DNA of 64,000 nt from Aliirhizobium wenxiniae (lineage in GTDB: Bacteria > Pseudomonadota > Alphaproteobacteria > Rhizobiales > Rhizobiaceae): NCBI RefSeq assembly GCF_019511445.1, contig NZ_JAEUAN010000017.1, positions 1 through 64,000 on the forward strand, read 5' to 3'. Within the stretch, counting starts at the first letter, position 1. Every line of letters begins with the position of its first letter. Positions 42,560 to 50,864 of this stretch are shown here, one piece after another. Both the position numbers and the translations under genes were made by a program. The notes beneath the pieces were generated by a model. That model was not told the origin of the DNA and made no database searches. It worked only from the letters and a program-made list of their open reading frames with translations.

Positions 42560-43240
42560 GTGCCGCATTGGCTTCAATTGATGATGGATTCATTCCCGAC
42601 CCTGCTCTGGGCCGGCGTGAAATTCACTGTGCCGCTGACACTGCTCTCCTTCGCCTTCGGCCTGGCGCTCGGCCTCATCACCGCCGTCACCCGCCTGTTC
42701 GGCCCGGCTCCGCTGGTGCTGATCGCAAGGTTCTATGTCTGGGTCATCCGCGGCACGCCGCTGCTCGTCCAGCTCTTCGTCATCTTTTATGGCCTGCCCA
42801 GCGTCGGCATCCTGCTCGATGCGTTTCCGGCAGCACTGATCGGCTTCACGTTGAATATCGGCGCCTATTCGTCGGAAATCATCCGCGCCGTCATCGCCTC
42901 GGTGCCCAAGGGCCAGTGGGAAGCGGCCTATTCGATCGGCATGAACTGGCGTCAGGCCATGGCCCGCACCATCCTGCCGCAGGCGGCGCGTGTTGCCGTG
43001 CCGCCGCTCTCCAACACCTTCATATCGCTGGTCAAGGATACCTCGCTTGCCGCCGCCATCACCGTGCCGGAACTGTTTCAAGCTGCCCAGCGCATCGTCG
43101 CCACCACCTATGAACCGCTGATCCTCTATATCCAGGCGGCGATCATCTATCTGGCGCTAAGTTCTGTCCTGTCGGCGCTGCAGGTCAGATTGGAAAGGCG
43201 CTTTTCTAGATATGGCGGCATGCTGGAGGCCAACCGATGA
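42560..43240 (+). CDS. Amino-acid ABC transporter permease
   Basis: From the GTG at 42560 (TAAGGA about nine bases upstream) the protein has 226 residues; the longer open frame to 42473 has no start support. It has five membrane helices and the HEAAL-type permease family signature: VIRGTPLLVQLFVIFYGLP, EIIRAVIASVPKGQWEAAYSIGMNWRQAMARTILPQAARVAVPPLSN, which includes the coupling-helix EAA loop. It is the inner-membrane channel of the importer whose binding protein precedes it and whose ATPase follows with a four-base overlap. Confidence 0.92.
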   Translation: MPHWLQLMMDSFPTLLWAGVKFTVPLTLLSFAFGLALGLITAVTRLFGPAPLVLIARFYVWVIRGTPLLVQLFVIFYGLPSVGILLDAFPAALIGFTLNIGAYSSEIIRAVIASVPKGQWEAAYSIGMNWRQAMARTILPQAARVAVPPLSNTFISLVKDTSLAAAITVPELFQAAQRIVATTYEPLILYIQAAIIYLALSSVLSALQVRLERRFSRYGGMLEANR

Positions 43241-44010
43241 TCGAGCTCTCCCATATCCGCAAGAACTTCGGCGATCTTCAGGTCATTGATGATGTCAGCC
43301 TCAAGGTGAATGAAGGCAGCGTCACCGCACTTGTCGGCCCGTCTGGCGGTGGCAAGAGCACGCTGCTCCGCTGCATCAACCTGCTTGAAACTCCGACCTC
43401 CGGCACCATCCGCCTCGGTGATGCGGTCATCGATTTCGCTCCCGGCAAAAAAGTCGGCTGGGACGCAATTCAAAAAGTCCGCCGCCAGACTGGCATGGTT
43501 TTCCAGAATTTCCAGCTTTTCCCCCATCGCACGGCGCTCGAAAACGTCATGGAAGGTCTGGTCACGGTGCTGAAATGGCCGCGTGAAAAAGCCGATGCGC
43601 GGGCGCGCGAACTGCTCGCCAAGGTCGGCATGGCCCATAAGGTCGACGCATGGCCGGCAACGCTGTCCGGCGGCCAGCAGCAGCGCGTGGCGATTGCCCG
43701 CGCGCTCGCCATGTCGCCGCGCGTTCTGCTCTGTGACGAACCCACTTCGGCGCTTGATCCGGAACTGGCGACCGAAGTCGTCGAAGTGCTGAGCAAGCTT
43801 GCGGCCGAGGGCACGACCATGGTCATCGCCACCCACGACCTGCGCCTCGCATCCCGCGTCGCCGATCATGCGGTCTTCCTCGAGGCAGGCAAGGTCGTCG
43901 AGCAGGGGGCCGCCGACCGCGTCTTCGGCGCGCCGGAACACGAGCGCACCCGCCGCTTCGTCTCCTCCATCAGCGCCGCCGTACAGTCGGGTTATGGCGA
44001 AGGGATTTGA
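43237..44010 (+). CDS. Amino-acid ABC transporter ATP-binding protein (GlnQ-like)
   Basis: The 257-residue ATPase has Walker A GPSGGGKST, a Q-loop (TGMVFQNFQLFPHRTALENV), ABC signature LSGGQQQRVAIARAL, Walker B VLLCDEPTSALDPEL, and the switch His in IATHDLRLAS. It powers the importer and its start overlaps the permease stop as ATGA. A 12-bp-stem terminator follows 8 bp after its stop codon. Confidence 0.95.
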   Translation: MIELSHIRKNFGDLQVIDDVSLKVNEGSVTALVGPSGGGKSTLLRCINLLETPTSGTIRLGDAVIDFAPGKKVGWDAIQKVRRQTGMVFQNFQLFPHRTALENVMEGLVTVLKWPREKADARARELLAKVGMAHKVDAWPATLSGGQQQRVAIARALAMSPRVLLCDEPTSALDPELATEVVEVLSKLAAEGTTMVIATHDLRLASRVADHAVFLEAGKVVEQGAADRVFGAPEHERTRRFVSSISAAVQSGYGEGI

Positions 44011-44017
44011 TAGAGAG

Positions 44018-44055
44018 GTCAAGGCCGAACTGATATCCGTCAATTCGGCCTTGAC
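44018..44055 (+). terminator. Terminator of the ABC transporter operon
   Basis: GTCAAGGCCGAA (44018-44029) and TTCGGCCTTGAC (44044-44055) are perfect 12-bp arms around a 14-base loop, eight bases after the ATPase stop codon. The following AGAAAATTCTT is only modestly U-rich, so part of the effect may be a stable RNA end. Confidence 0.7.
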
Positions 44056-44111
44056 AGAAAATTCTTGAGGACTAGACCGCGCGACACATTATTTCGTTCG
44101 GGAGTGAGTTC

Positions 44112-45071
44112 TTGAAATCCTTGGCAACCTTTTCCGCTTTTGTCGGGAAGACCTTCGCAATCTGGGTCATCGTCTTCGCCGTCCTCGGCTTCTTCTTTCC
44201 GGAAACCTTCAAGCAGGTGGCGCCGTGGATCGTCACGCTTCTGTCGATCATCATGTTCGGCATGGGTCTGACCCTGTCGGTCGATGACTTTCGCGAAGTG
44301 GTAAAACGCCCCTTCGACGTCACCATCGGCGTGCTCGGCCAGTTCATCATCATGCCGCTTCTGGCCGTCATCCTGACCATGCTCATCCCCATGCCGCCGG
44401 AAGTCGCCGCCGGCGTCATCCTCGTCGGCTGCTGCCCGGGCGGCACCTCGTCCAACGTCATGACCTACCTGTCGAAGGGTGACGTGGCGCTTTCGGTTGC
44501 CTGCACCTCGGTCACCACGCTGGCAGCCCCGATCGTTACCCCGTTCCTCGTCTGGATGTTCGCCAGCCAGTATCTGCCGGTTGATGGCTGGGCGATGTTC
44601 ATGTCGATCGTCAAGGTCGTGCTGGTTCCGCTGGCGCTCGGTGCCCTGCTGCAGAAGATCGTGCCTTCGCTGGTCAAGGCCGCCGTTCCGGCCCTGCCGC
44701 TCGTCAGCGTTATCGGCATCGTTCTGATCGTCTCGGCCGTCGTCGCCGCATCGAAGGGCGCAATCGCGCAGTCCGGCCTGCTCATCTTCGCCGTTGTCGT
44801 CCTGCACAATGGCCTCGGCTACCTGCTCGGCTTCTTCGCCGCCAAGGCGTCCGGCCTGTCGCTTGCCAAGCGCAAGGCGATCGCCATCGAAGTCGGCATG
44901 CAGAATTCCGGTCTCGGCGCAGCATTGGCAACCGCCTATTTCTCCCCGCTCGCCGCAGTCCCGAGCGCCATCTTCTCCGTCTGGCACAACATTTCCGGCG
45001 CGCTCCTCTCCAACTGGTTCTCGGGCCGTCTGGACGAGGAAGACAAGGAAAAGCTCAGCCAGACCGCCTGA
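44112..45071 (+). CDS. Bile acid:sodium symporter (BASS) family transporter, PanS-like
   Basis: The 319-residue protein (TTG start with GGGAG upstream) has about ten membrane helices. Signature regions are LLSIIMFGMGLTLSVDDFREV, the Na-binding region VGCCPGGTSSNVMTYLSKGDVALSVACT, and VGMQNSGLGAALATAYFSPLAAVPSAIFSVWHN. BASS members carry organic acids with sodium: bile acids in animals, pyruvate and ketopantoate in bacteria and plastids. The nearest bacterial types are PanS-like; exact substrate unknown. It is monocistronic between two terminators and converges with opgC. Confidence 0.88.
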   Translation: MKSLATFSAFVGKTFAIWVIVFAVLGFFFPETFKQVAPWIVTLLSIIMFGMGLTLSVDDFREVVKRPFDVTIGVLGQFIIMPLLAVILTMLIPMPPEVAAGVILVGCCPGGTSSNVMTYLSKGDVALSVACTSVTTLAAPIVTPFLVWMFASQYLPVDGWAMFMSIVKVVLVPLALGALLQKIVPSLVKAAVPALPLVSVIGIVLIVSAVVAASKGAIAQSGLLIFAVVVLHNGLGYLLGFFAAKASGLSLAKRKAIAIEVGMQNSGLGAALATAYFSPLAAVPSAIFSVWHNISGALLSNWFSGRLDEEDKEKLSQTA

Positions 45072-45094
45072 GATCCGAAGAAATCACGCAAACA

Positions 45095-45120
45095 AAAGGG
45101 CGGCTCTCGGGCCGCCCTTT
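45095..45120. terminator. Bidirectional terminator between the BASS transporter and opgC genes
   Basis: AAAGGGCGGC (45095-45104) and GCCGCCCTTT (45111-45120) form a 10-bp stem with a six-base loop. A and T flanks on both sides let it serve convergent transcripts from the left and the right. Confidence 0.8.
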
Positions 45121-45145
45121 GCAATTCATAAGTCCACTTGGGTCT

Positions 45146-46387
45146 TTACCGAACCACCATCTGCTGCTGGCCGGTGGAAGCGGCAGGCTTCGGATCGCGG
45201 GTCTTTGCCGGTGCAGGCTCCGCGGTGCCGAGATACTTGTCGCGTTCCCGCCAGATCGCCGGGATGGCAAGCAGCGCAACCGCCACGACTGCAATCGCCG
45301 TCTTGGTAAGCTCGTCCAGCTCCGGCGAACGACCGTCGAAATAATAGACGAAGTAAACGATCGCGACGTGCCACACATAAACATGCAGCGAATGGCGGCC
45401 GAGCAGGCGCAGGAAGCGTAGGGTGAACACCCAGGTCAGCGCTGCGGCAACATTGCGAACCCACGCAGCCTTGTGCTTGGGACCGGCAACCAGCAGCCAG
45501 GTGACCAGCAGGCCCATCGCCGCGAAGTTCAACAGATAGACCGGGCCGAAATCGGCGCGGATTTCCATCGATGCGAACTTGCCGATCATGTGCGGCGGCA
45601 TCAGCTCATTGGCGGTGATCAGGCGCAGCGGCAGGAAGAACAGTACCAGCACCAGCGCCACCTTCGGGATGAAGGTGTTGTCGGGCGACAATACCTTGCC
45701 CCAGTCGATCTTGCCGGAAGAAGTCAGAGCGCCGAGTACCAGGCCCGAGAAGAACACGATCTGCCAACCGAACAGGTTGAACGACACGCGCAGGCCCTGA
45801 TCGTCGGCACCCATGACCATTTCGTTGAGCGGAATGGTGAGCAACTGGTGCAGGCCAAGCTGACCGGCCATCCACAGCATGATCGAGGCAGCCACGACAT
45901 AATGCCATTTGTCGTCCAGCACCAGCTTGATCAGCATCGGCGCAAACAGCATGTAGATGATGTATTGCGGCAGGATGTCCATGAAGGTCGGCTGGTACAG
46001 GAAAGTCGCGATCGCAGCGAGACGCAGCGGATCGTCGAAGGTCGTGTAACCCAGCCAGTTGAACCAGATCGAATAGGCGCCCGGCAGGATCATCTGCGCC
46101 ACCATGACGGCGATCACGATACCCATCGCATAGCGATAAAGCTCGAAGGCGCGGCTATAGACCGCCGAACGGCCGGCCGCATAACCCGCCTTCATCATCT
46201 TGCGGGCATAGACCATGCCGATCATCAGGCCGGACAGGAATACGAAGCCCTGTGCGTCTTCCACGAAGGCGAGCTGGTTATGATTTATTTTTACAAGCAG
46301 GTATCCACCAGCAAAGATAAGGTGGTTGAGTACCATGAAGACGAGGAAGTACCCTCGCATTCCGTCAATGATTTCAAAGCGCTTCAT
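45146..46387 (-). CDS. opgC: OpgC-family acyltransferase (periplasmic glucan succinylation)
   Basis: The 413-residue membrane protein has 10-12 predicted helices and starts with the OpgC-type motif FEIIDGMRGYFLVFMVLNHL. Other motifs of the family are VFLSGLMIGMVYARKMMKAG, LPQYIIYMLFAPMLIKLVL and RLLGRHSLHVYVWH. OpgC proteins transfer succinyl groups to osmoregulated periplasmic glucans, the cyclic beta-glucans of rhizobia. The C-terminal 30 residues are a charged, Pro-rich tail. A GGAAC-N17-CGTT sequence 85-110 bp upstream suggests control by the EcfG/RpoE2 general-stress sigma factor, which would fit an osmoprotective role. Confidence 0.85.
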   Translation of the reverse strand: MKRFEIIDGMRGYFLVFMVLNHLIFAGGYLLVKINHNQLAFVEDAQGFVFLSGLMIGMVYARKMMKAGYAAGRSAVYSRAFELYRYAMGIVIAVMVAQMILPGAYSIWFNWLGYTTFDDPLRLAAIATFLYQPTFMDILPQYIIYMLFAPMLIKLVLDDKWHYVVAASIMLWMAGQLGLHQLLTIPLNEMVMGADDQGLRVSFNLFGWQIVFFSGLVLGALTSSGKIDWGKVLSPDNTFIPKVALVLVLFFLPLRLITANELMPPHMIGKFASMEIRADFGPVYLLNFAAMGLLVTWLLVAGPKHKAAWVRNVAAALTWVFTLRFLRLLGRHSLHVYVWHVAIVYFVYYFDGRSPELDELTKTAIAVVAVALLAIPAIWRERDKYLGTAEPAPAKTRDPKPAASTGQQQMVVR

Positions 46388-46473
46388 CGGTCGCGGTCTC
46401 CGTCTCTGCCGGGTCCGATGGTGGGAGCCCCTCGGTCCGTAAGGCCTCTGCGGGCCAGGAAGTCACGCGCCTA

Positions 46474-46499
46474 AACGTCGCGAGAAGCCGGAGAGTTCC
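46474..46499 (-). promoter_or_regulatory. EcfG/RpoE2-type general-stress promoter upstream of opgC
   Basis: On the minus strand GGAAC (46495-46499), a 17-base spacer and CGTT (46474-46477) match the alphaproteobacterial EcfG consensus GGAAC-N16/17-CGTT exactly. Transcription would start about 80 bases before the opgC ATG at 46387. Confidence 0.65.
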
Positions 46500-46595
46500 G
46501 GCCAGAATCGGTATTAGCCGACGTTCAGACATTTCAACCGTAAACAGTCCGTGATGACTGTCACATGAACGAGATTTGACGATGGGTGTGGAAAA

Positions 46596-49500
46596 CTACT
46601 CGGCTGCGACCCGGCGCAAACCGGCGCTTTGCGTCAGATAGGCGCGGATTGCCGCAGGTTTTACCGGCTTGTGCTGCACGGCGATGCCGTGCCGTTCGGC
46701 TTCCGCCCGAACCTCCGGCGTCCGGTCGGCCGTGATCATCATCGCCGGTATTGCGGCCTGATAATGGGATCTCAGCGCAAGGATCGCTTCGATTCCGTAA
46801 CCGTCGTCGAGATGATAGTCGGCAATCACGACATCCGGCGGCGGCTCGCGCCCCTTGATGATCGTGTCGATCTCGGCAAGCGAGCGGGCCTGTCCGACGG
46901 TGCAGCCCCAGCCGGTGATCAGCAGGCCCATGCCTTCAAGGATCTGCGGTTCGTTGTCGATGCAGAGCACCCGCAATCCGTTCAGCACATTGGCCGGTTT
47001 TGTCCGCTCGCGGCGAATTCTTGCCGAAGCGGCACTCGCGGCGACAAGGTCGCGCGGGATTTCGACACGAAACGTCGTGCCGCGTCCGGGTTGCGAGGCA
47101 AGCTGCACCGGATGGCTCAGCATCCGCGACAGCCGGTCGACGATGGAAAGGCCAAGCCCCAGTCCGCTCGCCGTCCGCGCGCCATCCTCCAACCGGGCGA
47201 ATTCCTTGAACACGGTGCGAAACTTCGACGACGGAATGCCGATGCCGCTGTCCAGCACCTCGATGATCACCTTGTCGCCGCGCCGGCGCGCGCCGACGAT
47301 CACCTTGCCGGAGACCGTATATTTGATCGCGTTGGAAACAAGGTTCTGAACCAGTCGCCGCAAAAGGTTGGCGTCGGACACGACTTTCAGCGAGGTCGGC
47401 ATGACGACGAATTTGAGATCCTTCTCCCGCGCCATAGGCGAAAAATCCGTGTCGATCCGCTTGAACAGATCGTCCAGTTCGATCGAGCCGAAACGGGGCT
47501 TCATCGTACCGGTATCGAGCCGGGAAATATCGAGCACCGCACCGAGGATCGTTTCGACCGATTCCAGTGAACTGTCGATATTGCGGGCGATCGCGGCATT
47601 CTTGTCCGCGCCGGCCAGCCGTTCGACCAGCGTCGAGGAGTAAAGCCGGGCGGCATTGAGCGGCTGCAGGATGTCGTGGCCGGCGGCGGCAAAGAAGCGG
47701 GTCTTGCTGACATTCGCCTCGTCGGCCGAAGCCCGGGCCTCACCGAGCGCGCGGTTGACGCGGGTAAGCTCCGCCGTGCGCTCCCCGACCCGCTGCTCCA
47801 GCGTCTCGTTCGCCTGTTTCAGCGCCTGATCCGCGGCCACCCGCGCCGTGATATCGGTAAAGGTCGCAACGAAACCCGCATCCGGCATCGGGTTGCTGCG
47901 CACTTCGATGATCCGCCCGCCGCCCTGCAGCATGAGCGAAAAGGTCGTCCCGAGATCCTTGAACTGGTTGGTAATCGCTTGCTTTTCGTTCTCCTCCACA
48001 TCGCCGCGTTCGGCCAAAAGCGCCACGATATCGGAAAGCTGGAAGCCCACCTGACCCGCCTGTTCGGGAAGATCCAGCAACTGACGGAACCGCCGGTTCC
48101 AAACGGTCAGCCGGTCGGAACTGTCGAACACGGCGATCCCCTGGTCCATGTGGGAAAGCGCCGTCTGCATCATGTCCTGGTTATATTGCAGCGCCTCGCT
48201 CGCCTGATCGAGCAGCCAGGCAGTGTCGGAATTGGTGTCCTCCACCTTCTGCAGCAGCAGCGAAAGCACCAGCCGCGCCGAAGACGAGCCGATTGCGCTT
48301 CCAAGCAACTGTTCGGAAAAATGGATCATCGCCATGTCGGCCTGCTGGTCGTCCCGGAAACGCCGCCCGGCGGTTTTCTCGTAATTGGAGAAGGAGCGCA
48401 GCATCCGCTCCTCGCCGAGATAACGGGCAATCACGGTCTTCAGGTCCCCGACGCTGATGCGGGTCTTCCAGCCGCGCGTGGCAAATTGCGAACGGGGCTG
48501 GCGCTTGACGAATATCCCCGCCTGCAGCCGCTCCACTGGCCGCGGATTGCGCGACAGGGAACCGAGCACGAAGGCGATGGTGTTGAGCGCCAGGCTGAAG
48601 ATCGTCGTCGTGACGAAGGGATCGATCGCCACTCCGGAAAAGATTGTCGCGCCGGGAAAAATGAAATGCAGAACGGCCGCCGCGATATGCGAATTGTCCG
48701 GCCCGCCAAGGCTCGGCAGGAACAGCAGATAGGCCCAGGACAGGAAGCCGAAGGACAGGCCTAAAATGGCGCCGCGCGCATTGGCCCGCCGCCAGATCAG
48801 CCCGCCGAGCAGGGCAGGGGCAATCTGCGCGATGGCGGCGAAGGCGAGAAGGCCGATCGACGCCAGCCCCGACTGGCTGTCGGCCATCCGATAATAACCG
48901 TAGCCGAGCAGCATCACGGCAAAGATCGCCGCGCGGCGGATATTGAGAAGCGTGCGGGTAAGGTCCTGTTGTGCGCCGGCATGCGAGGCGAGCTTGCGGC
49001 GCAGGAAAAGCGGCAGCACGATATCGTTGGAAATCATGATCGACAGCGCCACCGATTCCACGATCACCATCGCCGTTGCCGCTGAAAACCCGCCGATGAA
49101 GGTCATCAGCGTCACGAAGGGAAGCCCGGCTTCGAGCGGCAGGGTCAGAACATAAAGATCGGCATCGCCCATGCCGCCGAAGGTGATGAGCCCCGCGGCT
49201 GCGACCGGGATCACGAATATATTGATAGCGATGAGATAGACCGGCAGCAGGAAAGCGGCAGCGCGGCGTTCCCGTGGCGTGCGGTTCTCCACCACCGTCA
49301 CATGGAACTGCCGCGGCAGGATGACGATTGCAAATGCCGACAGAAGGATGATCAGCACCCATCGGCTGACCGGCGTCTCATAGGATGCGGCGGATGCGAC
49401 GAGCAGGCTCTCGGATGCCTTGGCGGCCAGATCCGACCACCCGTCGAACATGAAGAACACGACGGCGATGCCGACTGTCGCAAAAGCTAAGAGTTTCACC

Positions 49501-50108
49501 AGCGATTCCATCGCCACGGCAAGAATGAGGCCGTCCTGATGCTCGGTGGCGTCGGTATGGCGGGTGCCGAACACGACGGCGAAACAGGCCATCAGCAGCG
49601 TGACGATCAAGGCGAGATCGATGAAATGCAGGTTACCACTGCCGATGCCGAAGTCGGACGGATTGACCATCACCGCGACGGAGCTGGAAACCGCTTTCAG
49701 CTGCAGCGCGATATAGGGCACCGTGCCGACCAACGCGAGCACGGCGACGATCGCCGCCACCGTGGCGTTCTTCCCGTAACGGGCGGCAATGAAATCGGCG
49801 ATCGAGGTGAGTTTTTCCGCCTTGGCCAGTTCGACGATGCGGCGGATGATCGGCATGCCGAGCGTGAAAGCCAGGATCGGCCCGATATAGATGGCAGCAA
49901 ATTCCAGCCCGCGCTGCGAGGCGAGGCCGACGCCGCCGAAATAGGTCCAGGAAGTGCAGTAGACGGCAAGGCTCAAGGCATAGACCAGCGGTCGCCCGCC
50001 TTTGGGAACACCCGAAAGCCGGCTCTTTCTGTCGCCGTAACTCGCCACTGCAAAAAGCAGCAGGATATAGGCAAATGCCGAGACAAGAATGACCCAGCCT
50101 TGAAGCAT
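46596..50108 (-). CDS. Hybrid sensor histidine kinase with N-terminal sodium:solute-symporter domain
   Basis: The 1170-residue protein joins four parts. Residues about 1-520 are a 12-13-helix SSS-type symporter domain (SIADFIAARYGKNATVAAIVAVLALVG). A PAS domain sits around 650-760 (MDQGIAVFDSSDRLTVWNRRFRQLLDLP), followed by a coiled-coil. The kinase has the H-box AAAGHDILQPLNAARLY (His near residue 806), N-box NLVSNAIKYT, G1 DSGIGIP and G2 GLGLGLSIVDRL. The C-terminal receiver has VLCIDNEPQ and the phospho-Asp in VVIADYHLDDGYG. This is the CbrA/NahK-like arrangement, in which the transporter domain may sense or import a substrate. Partner may be the LuxR-type regulator at 12348 or another. 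Confidence 0.92.
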   Translation of the reverse strand: MLQGWVILVSAFAYILLLFAVASYGDRKSRLSGVPKGGRPLVYALSLAVYCTSWTYFGGVGLASQRGLEFAAIYIGPILAFTLGMPIIRRIVELAKAEKLTSIADFIAARYGKNATVAAIVAVLALVGTVPYIALQLKAVSSSVAVMVNPSDFGIGSGNLHFIDLALIVTLLMACFAVVFGTRHTDATEHQDGLILAVAMESLVKLLAFATVGIAVVFFMFDGWSDLAAKASESLLVASAASYETPVSRWVLIILLSAFAIVILPRQFHVTVVENRTPRERRAAAFLLPVYLIAINIFVIPVAAAGLITFGGMGDADLYVLTLPLEAGLPFVTLMTFIGGFSAATAMVIVESVALSIMISNDIVLPLFLRRKLASHAGAQQDLTRTLLNIRRAAIFAVMLLGYGYYRMADSQSGLASIGLLAFAAIAQIAPALLGGLIWRRANARGAILGLSFGFLSWAYLLFLPSLGGPDNSHIAAAVLHFIFPGATIFSGVAIDPFVTTTIFSLALNTIAFVLGSLSRNPRPVERLQAGIFVKRQPRSQFATRGWKTRISVGDLKTVIARYLGEERMLRSFSNYEKTAGRRFRDDQQADMAMIHFSEQLLGSAIGSSSARLVLSLLLQKVEDTNSDTAWLLDQASEALQYNQDMMQTALSHMDQGIAVFDSSDRLTVWNRRFRQLLDLPEQAGQVGFQLSDIVALLAERGDVEENEKQAITNQFKDLGTTFSLMLQGGGRIIEVRSNPMPDAGFVATFTDITARVAADQALKQANETLEQRVGERTAELTRVNRALGEARASADEANVSKTRFFAAAGHDILQPLNAARLYSSTLVERLAGADKNAAIARNIDSSLESVETILGAVLDISRLDTGTMKPRFGSIELDDLFKRIDTDFSPMAREKDLKFVVMPTSLKVVSDANLLRRLVQNLVSNAIKYTVSGKVIVGARRRGDKVIIEVLDSGIGIPSSKFRTVFKEFARLEDGARTASGLGLGLSIVDRLSRMLSHPVQLASQPGRGTTFRVEIPRDLVAASAASARIRRERTKPANVLNGLRVLCIDNEPQILEGMGLLITGWGCTVGQARSLAEIDTIIKGREPPPDVVIADYHLDDGYGIEAILALRSHYQAAIPAMMITADRTPEVRAEAERHGIAVQHKPVKPAAIRAYLTQSAGLRRVAAE

Positions 50109-50317
50109 GTTTCCTCCCCCGCAGGCAGGCGCGGACAGGAGATGAGATTAAGCGAAAGACGAGGCGTTGGAAATCGGCGCGGCATCGTCAAAAAGTTCAA
50201 TGCAGCCGAAGTGTCTCCGACGGGTTGTCATGTTTAAACCCTTGGCGTTTTGCACCTTTTCAGTATCTGATGAAACGCTATGTTAAGCACGACGGCAACC
50301 GAGAGAGGGGTCAAGTC

Positions 50318-50749
50318 ATGTCTGTAGTCAGCGAGTTTCGTTCATTCATTGCAAAGGGCAATGTCATCGATCTGGCGGTCGGTATCATCATCGGCGGCGC
50401 CTTTACCGGCATCGTAAATTCATTGGTCAACGATATCGTCATGCCGGTCGTTGGCGCCATCACCGGCGGTGGCTTCGATTTTTCCAATTACTTCCTGCCG
50501 CTATCCAGCGCCGTGACCGCATCGAGCCTTGCCCAGGCGCGAGAACAGGGGGCCGTTTTCGCCTATGGCAGCTTCATCACAGTGATGATCAACTTCCTGA
50601 TCCTCGCCTGGATCATCTTCCTCATGGTCAAGGGCGTGAACAGGCTGCGCGCCATGGAAGAAAAGAAGCCCGTCGACGAGGCACCGGCCCCGCCGCCGGC
50701 CGATATCGCGCTTCTGTCGGAAATCCGCGATATCCTGAAGACGAAGTAA
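50318..50749 (+). CDS. mscL: Large-conductance mechanosensitive channel
   Basis: From the ATG at 50318 (GAGAGGGG upstream) the protein has 143 residues. The MscL plan is clear: an N-terminal amphipathic segment (EFRSFIAKGNVIDLAVGIIIGGAFTGIVNSLVNDIVMPVVG), TM1, a periplasmic loop (FDFSNYFLPLSSAV), TM2 (SFITVMINFLILAWIIFLMVKGVNRL), and a cytoplasmic helix ending in ADIALLSEIRDILKTK. Homopentamers in the inner membrane open under high membrane tension and release solutes on osmotic down-shock. The N-terminal 31 residues of the longer frame are not part of the protein. Confidence 0.97.
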   Translation: MSVVSEFRSFIAKGNVIDLAVGIIIGGAFTGIVNSLVNDIVMPVVGAITGGGFDFSNYFLPLSSAVTASSLAQAREQGAVFAYGSFITVMINFLILAWIIFLMVKGVNRLRAMEEKKPVDEAPAPPPADIALLSEIRDILKTK

Positions 50750-50760
50750 CGAGACGCCCT

Positions 50761-50797
50761 GAGCCTGCAACTCATCAGAACAATGAATTGCAGGCTC
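50761..50797. terminator. Hairpin after mscL
   Basis: GAGCCTGCAA (50761-50770) and TTGCAGGCTC (50788-50797) form a perfect 10-bp stem, extended inside by TCAT/ATGA, eleven bases after the mscL stop. There is no clear U-tract, so it may be a weak terminator or an RNA-stability hairpin. Confidence 0.5.
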
Positions 50798-50864
50798 AAG
50801 GAAACTCATGGGATTTCCGGATTTTTCTGCGCTATGAAAGGTGCACGAAAAACAGGAAATCCGC

